A DNA stretch of 43,789 bases from an uncultured Comamonadaceae bacterium (lineage in GTDB: Bacteria > Pseudomonadota > Gammaproteobacteria > Burkholderiales > Burkholderiaceae). The position numbers were made by a program, and so were the translations under genes. The notes beneath the pieces were generated by a model. The model saw only the letters and a program-made list of their open reading frames with translations. It was not told where the DNA came from and did not search any database. This document shows, one piece after another, positions 21,647 to 28,438 of the stretch. Position 1 is the stretch's first letter. Every line of letters begins with the position of its first letter. The DNA is taken from NCBI GenBank assembly GCA_946482115.1, contig CAMLQP010000002.1, forward strand, positions 1-43,789. The letters are read 5' to 3'.

Positions 21647-23418
21647 GGGGTTTCGGTGGCAAGTTGTTCGAGCAGGTGCGAAAAGGCCTGGACGGCCAGC
21701 TGGATGTCGTCGCTGGTGGAGGATTCGAGCGGGTTGTGGCTGATGCCGCTGTTCTCGCCGCGCACGAACAGCATGGCCTGGGGCATCACCTCGTGTAGCT
21801 TCATGGCGTCGTGGCCGGCGCCGCTGGGCATGCGGAACAGGGGCAGGCCCTGGGCCGCGACGGCATTCTCCCAGCGCCGTTGCCACTCGGGCGCGCTGGG
21901 CGCGGCGGCGGCGCGCATGGATTCCTCCAGAACGTGGCGCAGGCCGCGCTTCTCGCAGATGCGATCCAGTTCGGCCAGCACGTCGGCCACCAGGGCGTCG
22001 CGCTGGGGGTCGGTGGGTGCTCGCAGGTCCAGGCTGAACTTGCAGCGGCCCGGCACCACGTTGATGGAGCCGCTGGGCACTTCCAGCATGCCGATGGTGG
22101 CGACCGAATCGCCGTCCTTCGCGGCACGCTGCTCCATGTAAAGCGCCAGCTCGGCCACCGCGCAGGCGGCGTCGCGGCGGCGGTCCATGGGGGTGGTGCC
22201 GGCGTGGCTGGCCATGCCGATGACTTCTCCCACATAACGCCGGCCGCCGTTGATGGAGGTGACAACGCCCAGTGGCAGGTTCAGTTCATTGAGCACCGGG
22301 CCTTGTTCGATATGCACCTCGACGAAGCCGAGGTAGGCGGCCGGATTGCGCTGCAGCTTGGGGATGTCGTCGATGCACAGGCCGGCGTGCTGCATGGCCT
22401 CGCGCAGGGTGATGCCGTTGGCGTCCTTCTGGTCCAGCCAGGCGGGGTTGAAGTGGCCGATCAGCGCACCAGATCCGAGGAAGGTGGCCTTGTAGCGCTG
22501 GCCTTCCTCTTCCGAGAAGCCCACCACCTCGATACCGAATGGCAGGCGCCGGCTTGCGCGGTGCAATTCGCGCACGCAGGCCATGGGCACGAAGATGCCG
22601 AGCCGGCCGTCGTACTTGCCGCCGTTGCGCACGGTGTCGTAGTGCGAACCCGTCAGCAGGTATTTGCCATCAGGCGTGGCCGGGTGGTAGCGGCCGACCA
22701 CGTTGCCCACGGCGTCGATCCCGACTTCGTCGAAGCCGCAGTCCTTCATCCAGTGGCTGATGCGCTGGGCACAGGCACGGTGCGCGTCGGTCAGGTAGGT
22801 GACGGTGAGCTGGCCCTTCTCGGCGAAACCCGGGTCGCTGTGCTGGGCCAGCTTCTCATGCCAGTCCCAGACGTCATGGCCCAGCGTGGGTTCGGTGCCG
22901 AACTTGTCGTTCAGGCGGATTTCGGCGATGCGGTGGATGTTGCGCAACGCCTCGGCGAGTTCAAAGTCCGGGTGGTTGTGCACGCGGCGCTCGAAGGCTT
23001 CGATGATCTGGCGCTTGTCCAGGCCCAGTCCGCGCGGGCCGCGCACCGCGAGGATGAAAGGGAAACCGAAGCGCGCGTTGTATTCGGCGTTGAGGCGCTG
23101 GATGGTCGCGAACTCCTCGGGCGTGCAGGCGGTCAGGCCGGCCTTGCTCTGCTCGTTGGTGGATTCGGCGGTCAGCGTCTTGGCCACCATGGCCTTGCCG
23201 GCGAGTTCGGGGTGGGCGCGGATCAGCGCGAGCTGCGCGTCGCGGCCGCCGGCATCGACCACCTGGGCCAGCGTGTGCTTGAGGTGGGCCAGCGAGGCGA
23301 ATGGGCGCTGCTGCAGCGCGCGTTCCACAATCCAGGGCGAGTGTTCGTAGAGGCCGTCCAGCGCGGCGGCCACCTCGGCCAGCGGCGCGGTGTTGAGTTG
23401 GTCAATCGTCAGGGGCAT
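21643..23418 (-). CDS. uraD-allC: fused OHCU decarboxylase / allantoate amidohydrolase
   Basis: Bifunctional protein of 591 residues. Residues 1-172 are a complete UraD domain (2-oxo-4-hydroxy-4-carboxy-5-ureidoimidazoline decarboxylase): catalytic His69 in RAHPELAGK, Glu89-Gln90 in TNEQSKAGL, FGFPFILAVRG, and the terminal IHRIAEIRLNDKF. Residues about 180-591 are an M20-type allantoate amidohydrolase: metal ligands His259 (GSHYDTV) and Asp270 (GGKYDGRLG), acidic FSEEEGQRY near 304, EVHIEQGPVL, and GISHNPLESS near the end. The two catalyse steps on either side of allantoinase, whose gene puuE lies three bases upstream. In most organisms these are separate proteins. The frame is unbroken and both active sites look intact, so this is a genuine fusion and not a truncated pair. 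Confidence 0.93.
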   Translation of the reverse strand: MPLTIDQLNTAPLAEVAAALDGLYEHSPWIVERALQQRPFASLAHLKHTLAQVVDAGGRDAQLALIRAHPELAGKAMVAKTLTAESTNEQSKAGLTACTPEEFATIQRLNAEYNARFGFPFILAVRGPRGLGLDKRQIIEAFERRVHNHPDFELAEALRNIHRIAEIRLNDKFGTEPTLGHDVWDWHEKLAQHSDPGFAEKGQLTVTYLTDAHRACAQRISHWMKDCGFDEVGIDAVGNVVGRYHPATPDGKYLLTGSHYDTVRNGGKYDGRLGIFVPMACVRELHRASRRLPFGIEVVGFSEEEGQRYKATFLGSGALIGHFNPAWLDQKDANGITLREAMQHAGLCIDDIPKLQRNPAAYLGFVEVHIEQGPVLNELNLPLGVVTSINGGRRYVGEVIGMASHAGTTPMDRRRDAACAVAELALYMEQRAAKDGDSVATIGMLEVPSGSINVVPGRCKFSLDLRAPTDPQRDALVADVLAELDRICEKRGLRHVLEESMRAAAAPSAPEWQRRWENAVAAQGLPLFRMPSGAGHDAMKLHEVMPQAMLFVRGENSGISHNPLESSTSDDIQLAVQAFSHLLEQLATETP

Positions 23419-23421
23419 GGC

Positions 23422-24360
23422 TCAGGCCTCGAAGGGGTGGGTGGCGCGCCAGTGGCGCGCGATGTCGATGCGGCGGCAGACCCAGACGCGGTCGTGCTTC
23501 TGGATGTGGTCCAGGAAACGCTGCAGCGCCGTGATGCGGCCCGGGCGCCCCAGCAGGCGGCAGTGCATGCCTATGCTCATCATCTTGGGCGCCTCGTCGC
23601 CTTCGGCGTAGAGCGCGTCGAACGTGTCCTTCATGTACTGGAAGAACGGGTCGGCGTGTGAATAGCCCTGGGGCAGGGCGAAGCGCATGTCGTTGCAGTC
23701 CAGCGTGTAGGGCACGATGAGCTGGTGGGCGTCGCTGCCGTCGCTCTTCTTCACCTTCATCCAGAACGGCAGGTCGTCGCCGTAGTAGTCGCTGTCGTAT
23801 TCGAAGCCGCCGTAGTCGGCCACCAGCCGACGGGTGTTGGGGCTGTCGCGGCCGGTGTACCAGCCCAGGGCGCGCTGGCCGGTGAGCTTTTCGATGATCG
23901 CCATGCCGATGCGCATGTGTTCGCGCTCGGTGGCTTCGTCAAGGTTCTGGTAGTGGATCCAGCGCCAGCCGTGGCAGGCGATCTCGTGGCCCAGCTCCAC
24001 GAAGGCGGCGGTGAGCTCGGGGTGCCGTTCCAGCGCCATGGAGACGCCGAACACCGTGAGCGGCAGGCCGCGCCTTTCGAATTCGCGCAGGATGCGCCAG
24101 ACACCCGCGCGCGAGCCGTACTCGTAGATGCCTTCCATGCTGATGTGGCGGTCCGGGTACGAGGCCGGGTTGAACATTTCCGAGAGGAACTGTTCGGAAC
24201 CCGCATCGCCATGCAGCACGCTGTTCTCGCCGCCTTCTTCATAGTTCAGCACGAACTGCACGGCCACGCGGGCGTTGCCGGGCCATTGAGCATGGGGCGG
24301 GTTGCGGCCGTAGCCGATCAGGTCGCGCGGGTAGGGCTGGGTGGTGTCGTAGGCGGTCAT
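23422..24360 (-). CDS. puuE: allantoinase PuuE (polysaccharide-deacetylase-like)
   Basis: Protein of 312 residues of the NodB/polysaccharide deacetylase fold, the metal-independent allantoinase class that opens allantoin to allantoate. Diagnostic stretches are YPRDLIGYGRNPPHAQWPG, VQFVLNYEEGGENSVLHGD, HEIACHGWRWIHYQN, GWYTGRDSPNTRRLV, YDSDYYGDDLPFW and SIGMHCRLLGRPGRI. It starts seven bases after the gntR stop and ends three bases before uraD/allC, so it belongs to one operon. Length agrees with the family (about 305-315). Confident. Confidence 0.94.
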   Translation of the reverse strand: MTAYDTTQPYPRDLIGYGRNPPHAQWPGNARVAVQFVLNYEEGGENSVLHGDAGSEQFLSEMFNPASYPDRHISMEGIYEYGSRAGVWRILREFERRGLPLTVFGVSMALERHPELTAAFVELGHEIACHGWRWIHYQNLDEATEREHMRIGMAIIEKLTGQRALGWYTGRDSPNTRRLVADYGGFEYDSDYYGDDLPFWMKVKKSDGSDAHQLIVPYTLDCNDMRFALPQGYSHADPFFQYMKDTFDALYAEGDEAPKMMSIGMHCRLLGRPGRITALQRFLDHIQKHDRVWVCRRIDIARHWRATHPFEA

Positions 24361-24367
24361 GTCGGTT

Positions 24368-25033
24368 TCAGGACAGCGCGAGGGATAGGTCGTTGGTGGG
24401 CAGCTTGCGGTCGAAGGTGAGGCTGGCTTCTACGTGGCGCAGGTGTTCATCCATCAGCCGCACGGCGGTGGCTTCGTCCTTGTCGGCCAGGGCCTTGACG
24501 ATGTCCGCGTGCTCGTCGTGCGAATGGCCGGCGGCATGGGCGCTCTGGTACATCAGCGTGATCAGCGCGCATCGCGAGATCAGCTCGCCCAGCAGCTCGG
24601 CCAGCACCTGGTTGCCCATGAGCTCGGCCATGCGCACGTGGAAATCGCCCAGCAGCTCGGTGCGGCCGGCCACGTCGTCGTTGTCCACGGCCTTCTTCTC
24701 TTCGGCCACGTGGTTCTTCAGCGCGCGTATCTTGGCCGGGGTGACCTGGCGCACGAATTCGCGCGTCATCTCGGCCTCGAGCATGCGGCGCACCGCGAAC
24801 ACCTGGCGTGCCTCGTCCACCGAGGGCGTGGCCACGAAGGCCCCGCGCGCGGGCTCCAGGCGGATCAGGCGGTTCTGCGCGAGCTGGAACAGGGCCTGGC
24901 GCACCAGGGTGCGGGAGACGCCGAAGTGGTCGGCCAGCTTCTGCTCGGCCAGCTTGGTGCCGGGATGCAGGCGGTGCTCGACGATGGCGCGCGTCAGCGA
25001 TTCGACGATTTGGCGGGTGCTGGAAGATTCCAT
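24368..25033 (-). CDS. GntR-family (FadR/FCD) regulator of purine catabolism
   Basis: DNA-binding repressor of 221 residues. The winged helix occupies about 5-70 (GTKLAEQKLADHFGVSRTLV, RQALFQLAQNRLIRLEPARG). The C-terminal all-helical FCD domain shows the metal-binding pattern FHVRMAELMG, HDEHADIVKAL and MDEHLRHVEASL. It leads the operon with puuE, uraD/allC and the M20 hydrolase. The palindrome TGTATACA lies 30-37 bases upstream of its ATG, over its own -10 box, and recurs before the permease and puuD, so autoregulation and control of the cluster are likely. The ligand is probably a pathway intermediate such as urate or allantoin; this is inference. Confidence 0.92.
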   Translation of the reverse strand: MESSSTRQIVESLTRAIVEHRLHPGTKLAEQKLADHFGVSRTLVRQALFQLAQNRLIRLEPARGAFVATPSVDEARQVFAVRRMLEAEMTREFVRQVTPAKIRALKNHVAEEKKAVDNDDVAGRTELLGDFHVRMAELMGNQVLAELLGELISRCALITLMYQSAHAAGHSHDEHADIVKALADKDEATAVRLMDEHLRHVEASLTFDRKLPTNDLSLALS

Positions 25034-25058
25034 GCGGCCATGATAGCCACATTCCGCG

Positions 25059-25074
25059 AAACTGTATACACTTT
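25059..25074. promoter_or_regulatory. operator site 2, AAACTGTATACACTTT (gntR / hiuH divergent gap)
   Basis: Core TGTATACA at 25063-25070, identical over 16 bases to sites 1 and 3. It lies in the 77-base gap between gntR (minus) and hiuH (plus), so one bound dimer could control both directions. It overlaps the -10 box of the gntR promoter. Confidence 0.85.
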
Positions 25075-25092
25075 CAGTCGACTGCTTTTCAA
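25063..25092 (-). promoter_or_regulatory. gntR promoter
   Basis: On the minus strand TTGAAA (25092-25087) and TATACA (25068-25063) with an 18-base spacer, the best sigma-70 match noticed in the window. The -10 box is part of the operator palindrome, as expected for an autorepressor. Confidence 0.7.
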
Positions 25093-25110
25093 ACGGACAA
25101 GGACGACACC

Positions 25111-25476
25111 ATGGGACTGAGCACCCACGTACTGGACACCATGCACGGCGGCCCCGCCGCCGGCATGGCGGTGGCCCTCTACACCACGCAACGCGAGGGC
25201 GATTCGCTGGTCTGCACGCTGGTGCGCCGCTTCAACCTCAACAGCGACGGCCGCAACCCCGACGGGCCGCTGTACGACAACGCCAGCCTCAGGGCTGGCA
25301 CCTACCGGCTGGAATTCGACGTGCGCGGCTACTTCGATGCCAGGGGCGTGACGCTGCCCGAGCCGCGTTTCCTGGATCGCGTGGTGCTGGACTTCGGCGT
25401 CGCGCACACCGACCAGCACTACCACGTGCCCCTGCTGGTCAGTCCCTGGAGCTACTCCACGTACCGGGGCAGCTGA
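25111..25476 (+). CDS. hiuH: 5-hydroxyisourate hydrolase (transthyretin-like)
   Basis: Small tetrameric hydrolase of 121 residues that opens 5-hydroxyisourate to OHCU, the substrate of the UraD domain encoded 1.7 kb away. The hallmark residues are present: His in LSTHVLDTMHGGPAAGM, Arg in LVRRFNLNSDGR, His in TDQHYHVPLLVSPWSYST, and the C-terminal YRGS tetrapeptide that closes the active site. ATG 25111 has AAGGA seven bases upstream and no signal peptide. It is divergent from gntR and shares its operator. The dispersed 74-bp repeat follows the stop after four bases. Confidence 0.96.
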   Translation: MGLSTHVLDTMHGGPAAGMAVALYTTQREGDSLVCTLVRRFNLNSDGRNPDGPLYDNASLRAGTYRLEFDVRGYFDARGVTLPEPRFLDRVVLDFGVAHTDQHYHVPLLVSPWSYSTYRGS

Positions 25477-25480
25477 GTCA

Positions 25481-25554
25481 AAGCCCCCACGCTCCGCCGC
25501 TGCGCGGGTCGCTGCCCTCCGGGGGGGCTGGCCTGCCTTGGGGTGGCCCGGCGG
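25481..25554. repeat. dispersed 74-bp GC-rich intergenic repeat, copy B
   Basis: Same length as copy A at 5129-5202, with 64 of 74 positions matching, and the same orientation. It lies between the convergent hiuH and lipoprotein genes, four bases after the hiuH stop. An imperfect stem can form between GCTGCCCT and GGGGTGGC with G-U pairs. Confidence 0.8.
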
Positions 25555-25561
25555 CAGCCCG

Positions 25562-26107
25562 CTAGAGCTTGCTCCGCTGGCCTTCGGTCAGCGTGTCGAG
25601 CTGGAAGGTGCCGCTCTTGTCCCACAGCCAGGTCTCGGTGTAGACCACGCGGCCCATGCGCACCGGCGCGGGGTAGGGCGCGGCCTGGCGCACGGTGCGC
25701 TCGATCTCGGCCATCACGGCCGGCACGTGGCGCGGCGCGCGCAGCCAGCCGAACGAGCGCACATGTCCCTGGGCGTCGAGCTCCACCTGCATCACGCCCA
25801 CGGCCTGTATCAGCGGCGGGAGCATGCCTTTGTAGATGCGGTGGCCGTTGAGCCGGTACAGGTGGGCGGCGGCGTCGCGCCGGTAGGCCTTTTCGTGGGT
25901 GGCATGGGACACGGCGCCCGAAGGCGCTGGCGCCGGAGCGGGGGCTGGTACCTGTGCCACCGGCGGCTGTGCCGGCTGGGGCAGCGGTGCGGGTTCGGTG
26001 CCGGCCACCGGCGGGGCGGGTGGCGTGGTGCAGGCGGCCAGCAGGCCGGCGATCGCGCCGGCACTCAGCGTGCGCCAGCGTGCCGGGGCCTTGAAAGACG
26101 TGGACAT
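25562..26107 (-). CDS. hypothetical lipoprotein with TonB-C-like domain
   Basis: Protein of 181 residues, not recognised as a named family. The N-terminus has a basic stretch, a hydrophobic core and a lipobox LLAAC with Cys26, so it is probably lipid-anchored. Residues about 28-66 are a Pro/Ala-rich linker (APAPAPAPSG). The C-terminal 110 residues (LIQAVGVMQVELDAQGHVRS, then APRHVPAVMAEIERTVRQAA, then WLWDKSGTFQLDTLTEGQ) resemble the TonB C-terminal fold used for binding envelope proteins. ATG 26107 has GGAG eight bases upstream. It sits between hiuH and xdhC but is transcribed toward hiuH; a role in purine use is not shown. Confidence 0.8.
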   Translation of the reverse strand: MSTSFKAPARWRTLSAGAIAGLLAACTTPPAPPVAGTEPAPLPQPAQPPVAQVPAPAPAPAPSGAVSHATHEKAYRRDAAAHLYRLNGHRIYKGMLPPLIQAVGVMQVELDAQGHVRSFGWLRAPRHVPAVMAEIERTVRQAAPYPAPVRMGRVVYTETWLWDKSGTFQLDTLTEGQRSKL

Positions 26108-26217
26108 GCGGTTGTCTCCATAGCAGATTCCGGAGGAAGTGTATGCGTGTCAGCCGGGTGCGTACGGCCTGGTGGTGGGCATACTGGTGGAATTTACAAG
26201 CGTTGCTTTTTTTGACA

Positions 26218-27042
26218 ATGACCGATCTCGCCCGTCTGCTTGAGCGCCTGGTGCATGAGCCGGCCGTGCTCGTGACCGTGCAGGCCACCCAGGGCTCGGT
26301 GCCGCGTGAGCCGGGCGCCTGGATGGCGGTGTTCGCCGACGGCGAGATCGGCACCATAGGCGGGGGCCATCTGGAGTGGGAGGCGTGCGCCCGGGCGCGG
26401 GCGCGCATGGGCCTGCCCCTGCCGCCCGAGCGCCTCGAGGTGGTGCTCGGCCCCAGCCTGGGGCAGTGTTGCGGCGGGCGCGTGGTGCTCGGGCTGGAGC
26501 CGCTCGAGGCCGCGTGCGCCGATGCCCTGGCGCAGCGGCTGCGGCCCCGCCGGGTGCCGGTGGGCCTGTTCGGCGGCGGCCACGTGGGCCGGGCCATCGT
26601 GCGGGCGCTGGCCGTGCTGCCGTTCGAGATCTGGTGGACCGACAGCCGCGACGAGATCTTTCCCGACCGCCTGCCGCCCCAGGTGCACGCCGAGCATTCC
26701 GACCCGGTGCAGGCGGCGGTGCGCGACCTGCCGCCCGGTGCCCGGGTGCTGATCATGAGCTTCAGCCACGCCGAGGACCTGGACATCGTGGCGGCCTGCC
26801 TGACGCGCCGGCGCGAACGCGGCGACCTGCCTTTCATCGGCCTGATCGGCAGCCAGACCAAATGGGCCACCTTCCGCCATCGGCTGGCGGCGCGCGGCTT
26901 TACCACCGACGAACTCGCGGCCGTCACCTCGCCCATCGGCATCCCGGGCATCACGGGCAAGGAGCCCGAGGTGATCGCCGCCAGCGTGGCGGCACAGTTG
27001 TTGCTGCACTGCGGGGAAACCCGTACTGGCGTTGGCGACTGA
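26218..27042 (+). CDS. xdhC: xanthine dehydrogenase accessory protein XdhC
   Basis: Chaperone of 274 residues that binds molybdenum cofactor, promotes its sulfuration and inserts it into XdhB. Typical parts: ATQGSVPREPGAWMAVFADG and IGTIGGGHLEWEA (XdhC/CoxI N-terminal domain), LGPSLGQCCGGRV with its conserved Cys pair, a Rossmann-like VGLFGGGHVGRAIVRALAVL, and FIGLIGSQTKWATFRHRL plus SPIGIPGITGKEPEVIAASV at the end. ATG 26218 fits the family start; a longer frame from 26143 has a Trp-rich, non-conserved head. Its partners xdhA/xdhB are 13.5 kb away in the same island. Confidence 0.93.
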   Translation: MTDLARLLERLVHEPAVLVTVQATQGSVPREPGAWMAVFADGEIGTIGGGHLEWEACARARARMGLPLPPERLEVVLGPSLGQCCGGRVVLGLEPLEAACADALAQRLRPRRVPVGLFGGGHVGRAIVRALAVLPFEIWWTDSRDEIFPDRLPPQVHAEHSDPVQAAVRDLPPGARVLIMSFSHAEDLDIVAACLTRRRERGDLPFIGLIGSQTKWATFRHRLAARGFTTDELAAVTSPIGIPGITGKEPEVIAASVAAQLLLHCGETRTGVGD

Positions 27043-27057
27043 AACTGTATACACTTT
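27042..27057. promoter_or_regulatory. operator site 3, AAACTGTATACACTTT (puuD)
   Basis: Core TGTATACA at 27046-27053, identical to sites 1 and 2. It starts at the last base of the xdhC stop codon and lies about 115 bases upstream of puuD. A weak TTGGCG (27032-27037) precedes it; no good -10 box was found. Confidence 0.8.
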
Positions 27058-27079
27058 ACCTCGAAATCGCAGCGGTGCT

Positions 27080-27097
27080 GACAGCCCTCCGGCTGTC
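27080..27097 (+). promoter_or_regulatory. short hairpin in the xdhC-puuD gap
   Basis: GACAGCC and GGCTGTC around CTCC form a perfect 7-bp stem. It lies between the operator and the puuD start. No U-run follows, so it is either a weak terminator for xdhC or a leader hairpin of puuD mRNA. Confidence 0.4.
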
Positions 27098-27167
27098 TGG
27101 TTCGCGGTTTGCCGTTGGTTCAGAGCGCCCGCAGTGGTGAACCACGCCTCCGACATGGAACACAACC

Positions 27168-28373
27168 ATGGAAACCTACCTGCTTGACTGGGCCAACCTG
27201 CTGCTGCGCTGGCTCCACGTGATCGTGGCGATCGCCTGGATCGGCTCCTCGTTCTACTTCGTCTTTCTCGACAGCAGCCTCACGCCGCCAGTTGATGAGG
27301 ATCTGAAAAAGCAGGGCGTCAACGGCGAGCTCTGGGCGGTGCATGGCGGTGGCTTCTACCACCCGGTCAAGTTCAACGTCTCGCCCCCGAAGCTGCCCGA
27401 CCACCTGCACTGGTTCTACTGGGAGAGCTATTCCACCTGGCTCAGCGGCTTCGCGCTGTTCCTGGTCTCCTACCTCTGGAGCCCCAGCGTCTACCTGATC
27501 GACCCGCGGGTCATGGAGTGGTCGCCCGCTGCGGCCATAGCCGCCGCGCTCGGCTTCCTGGTCGTGTTCTGGCTGGCCTACGACGCCATCTGCCGCGTCT
27601 TCGGGCAGCGCGAGAAGGGTGATGCCATCGTCGGCCTGCTGGTGGCGGTGCTGGTGGCCTTCGCGGCCTGGCTGGCCTGCCACCTGTTCGCGGGCCGGGC
27701 GGCCTTCCTGCTGGTGGGCGCCATGATCGCCACTGCCATGAGCGCCAACGTGTTCTTCTGGATCATCCCCGGCCAGCGCAAGGTGGTGGCTGCGCTCAAG
27801 GCGGGCGAGCCGGTCGACCCCATCCATGGCAAGCGCGGCAAGCAGCGCAGCGTGCACAACACCTACTTCACGCTGCCGGTGGTCTTCGCCATGCTGAGCA
27901 ACCACTACAGCTTCACCTATGCCCATGCCTACAACTGGGTGGTGCTGATCGCCATCATGTTCGCGGGCGCGGCCATCCGCCAGTTCTTCGTGCTGCGCCA
28001 CGGCTTCAAGCTGGGCCGCAACCCGCACCCCTGGCCCTACGCGGTCGCGGGCGTGGTGGCGCTGCTGGGCCTGATCGCCTGGATGAAGCCCGCTCCCGCA
28101 GCGCCTGCGCCTGCCGCCGCCGTGCCGGCCGCCGTGAGCGCCGCCCAGGTGCGGGATGTGATGACCCAGCGTTGCGTGATGTGCCATGGCGAAGCCCTGC
28201 AATCCAAGGGTGTGCGCGTGGACACGCCTGAGGCGTTGCGCCAGCACGCCCAGGCCATCCACCAGCAGGTGGTGGTGTCGCGCCAGATGCCCATGAACAA
28301 CGCCACCGGCATCACCGAGGACGAGCGCGCGCTGATCGCACGCTGGTTCCAGGCCGGCGCCAAGGTGGACTGA
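27168..28373 (+). CDS. puuD: membrane urate hydroxylase PuuD with C-terminal cytochrome c domain
   Basis: Integral membrane protein of 401 residues that converts urate to 5-hydroxyisourate without a cofactor-free uricase; electrons leave through a fused cytochrome c. The N-terminal part has about eight helices (WLHVIVAIAWIGSSFYFVFL, WLSGFALFLVSYLWSP, AAFLLVGAMIATAMSANVFF, NWVVLIAIMFAGAAIRQFFV, VVALLGLIAWM). An Ala/Pro-rich linker leads to the haem motif C336-VMC-H340 and a later Met in SRQMPMNN as possible axial ligand. No soluble uricase gene is present, so this is the urate-oxidising step. A GntR-type operator lies upstream. Confidence 0.94.
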   Translation: METYLLDWANLLLRWLHVIVAIAWIGSSFYFVFLDSSLTPPVDEDLKKQGVNGELWAVHGGGFYHPVKFNVSPPKLPDHLHWFYWESYSTWLSGFALFLVSYLWSPSVYLIDPRVMEWSPAAAIAAALGFLVVFWLAYDAICRVFGQREKGDAIVGLLVAVLVAFAAWLACHLFAGRAAFLLVGAMIATAMSANVFFWIIPGQRKVVAALKAGEPVDPIHGKRGKQRSVHNTYFTLPVVFAMLSNHYSFTYAHAYNWVVLIAIMFAGAAIRQFFVLRHGFKLGRNPHPWPYAVAGVVALLGLIAWMKPAPAAPAPAAAVPAAVSAAQVRDVMTQRCVMCHGEALQSKGVRVDTPEALRQHAQAIHQQVVVSRQMPMNNATGITEDERALIARWFQAGAKVD

Positions 28374-28392
28374 CGAATCTGAAACAACAGGT

Positions 28393-28413
28393 GCCAGAGC
28401 ATTTGCCTCTGGC
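28393..28413. promoter_or_regulatory. inverted repeat overlapping the promoter of the diguanylate cyclase gene
   Basis: GCCAGAG (28393-28399) and CTCTGGC (28407-28413) flank CATTTGC. The element covers the candidate -35 box TTGCCT (28403-28408), so it could be an operator; it could also be a weak terminator for puuD, although no T-run follows. Confidence 0.4.
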
Positions 28414-28430
28414 GAATTTGGCGCTATGGT
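28403..28430 (+). promoter_or_regulatory. candidate promoter of the diguanylate cyclase gene
   Basis: TTGCCT (28403-28408) and TATGGT (28425-28430) with a 16-base spacer. The -10 box ends eight bases before the ATG, so the transcript may begin at or next to the start codon. Confidence 0.45.
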
Positions 28431-28438
28431 TCGACGCC

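Noticed and set aside
20477..22141. Plus-strand open frame opposite the M20 hydrolase and AllC domain
   Set aside because: Shadow of two genes with intact catalytic motifs on the minus strand.
28393..28413. Hairpin after puuD as a strong rho-independent terminator
   Set aside because: No U-run follows the 7-bp stem on the plus strand, and the element overlaps a better-supported -35 box; kept only as a possible regulatory repeat.
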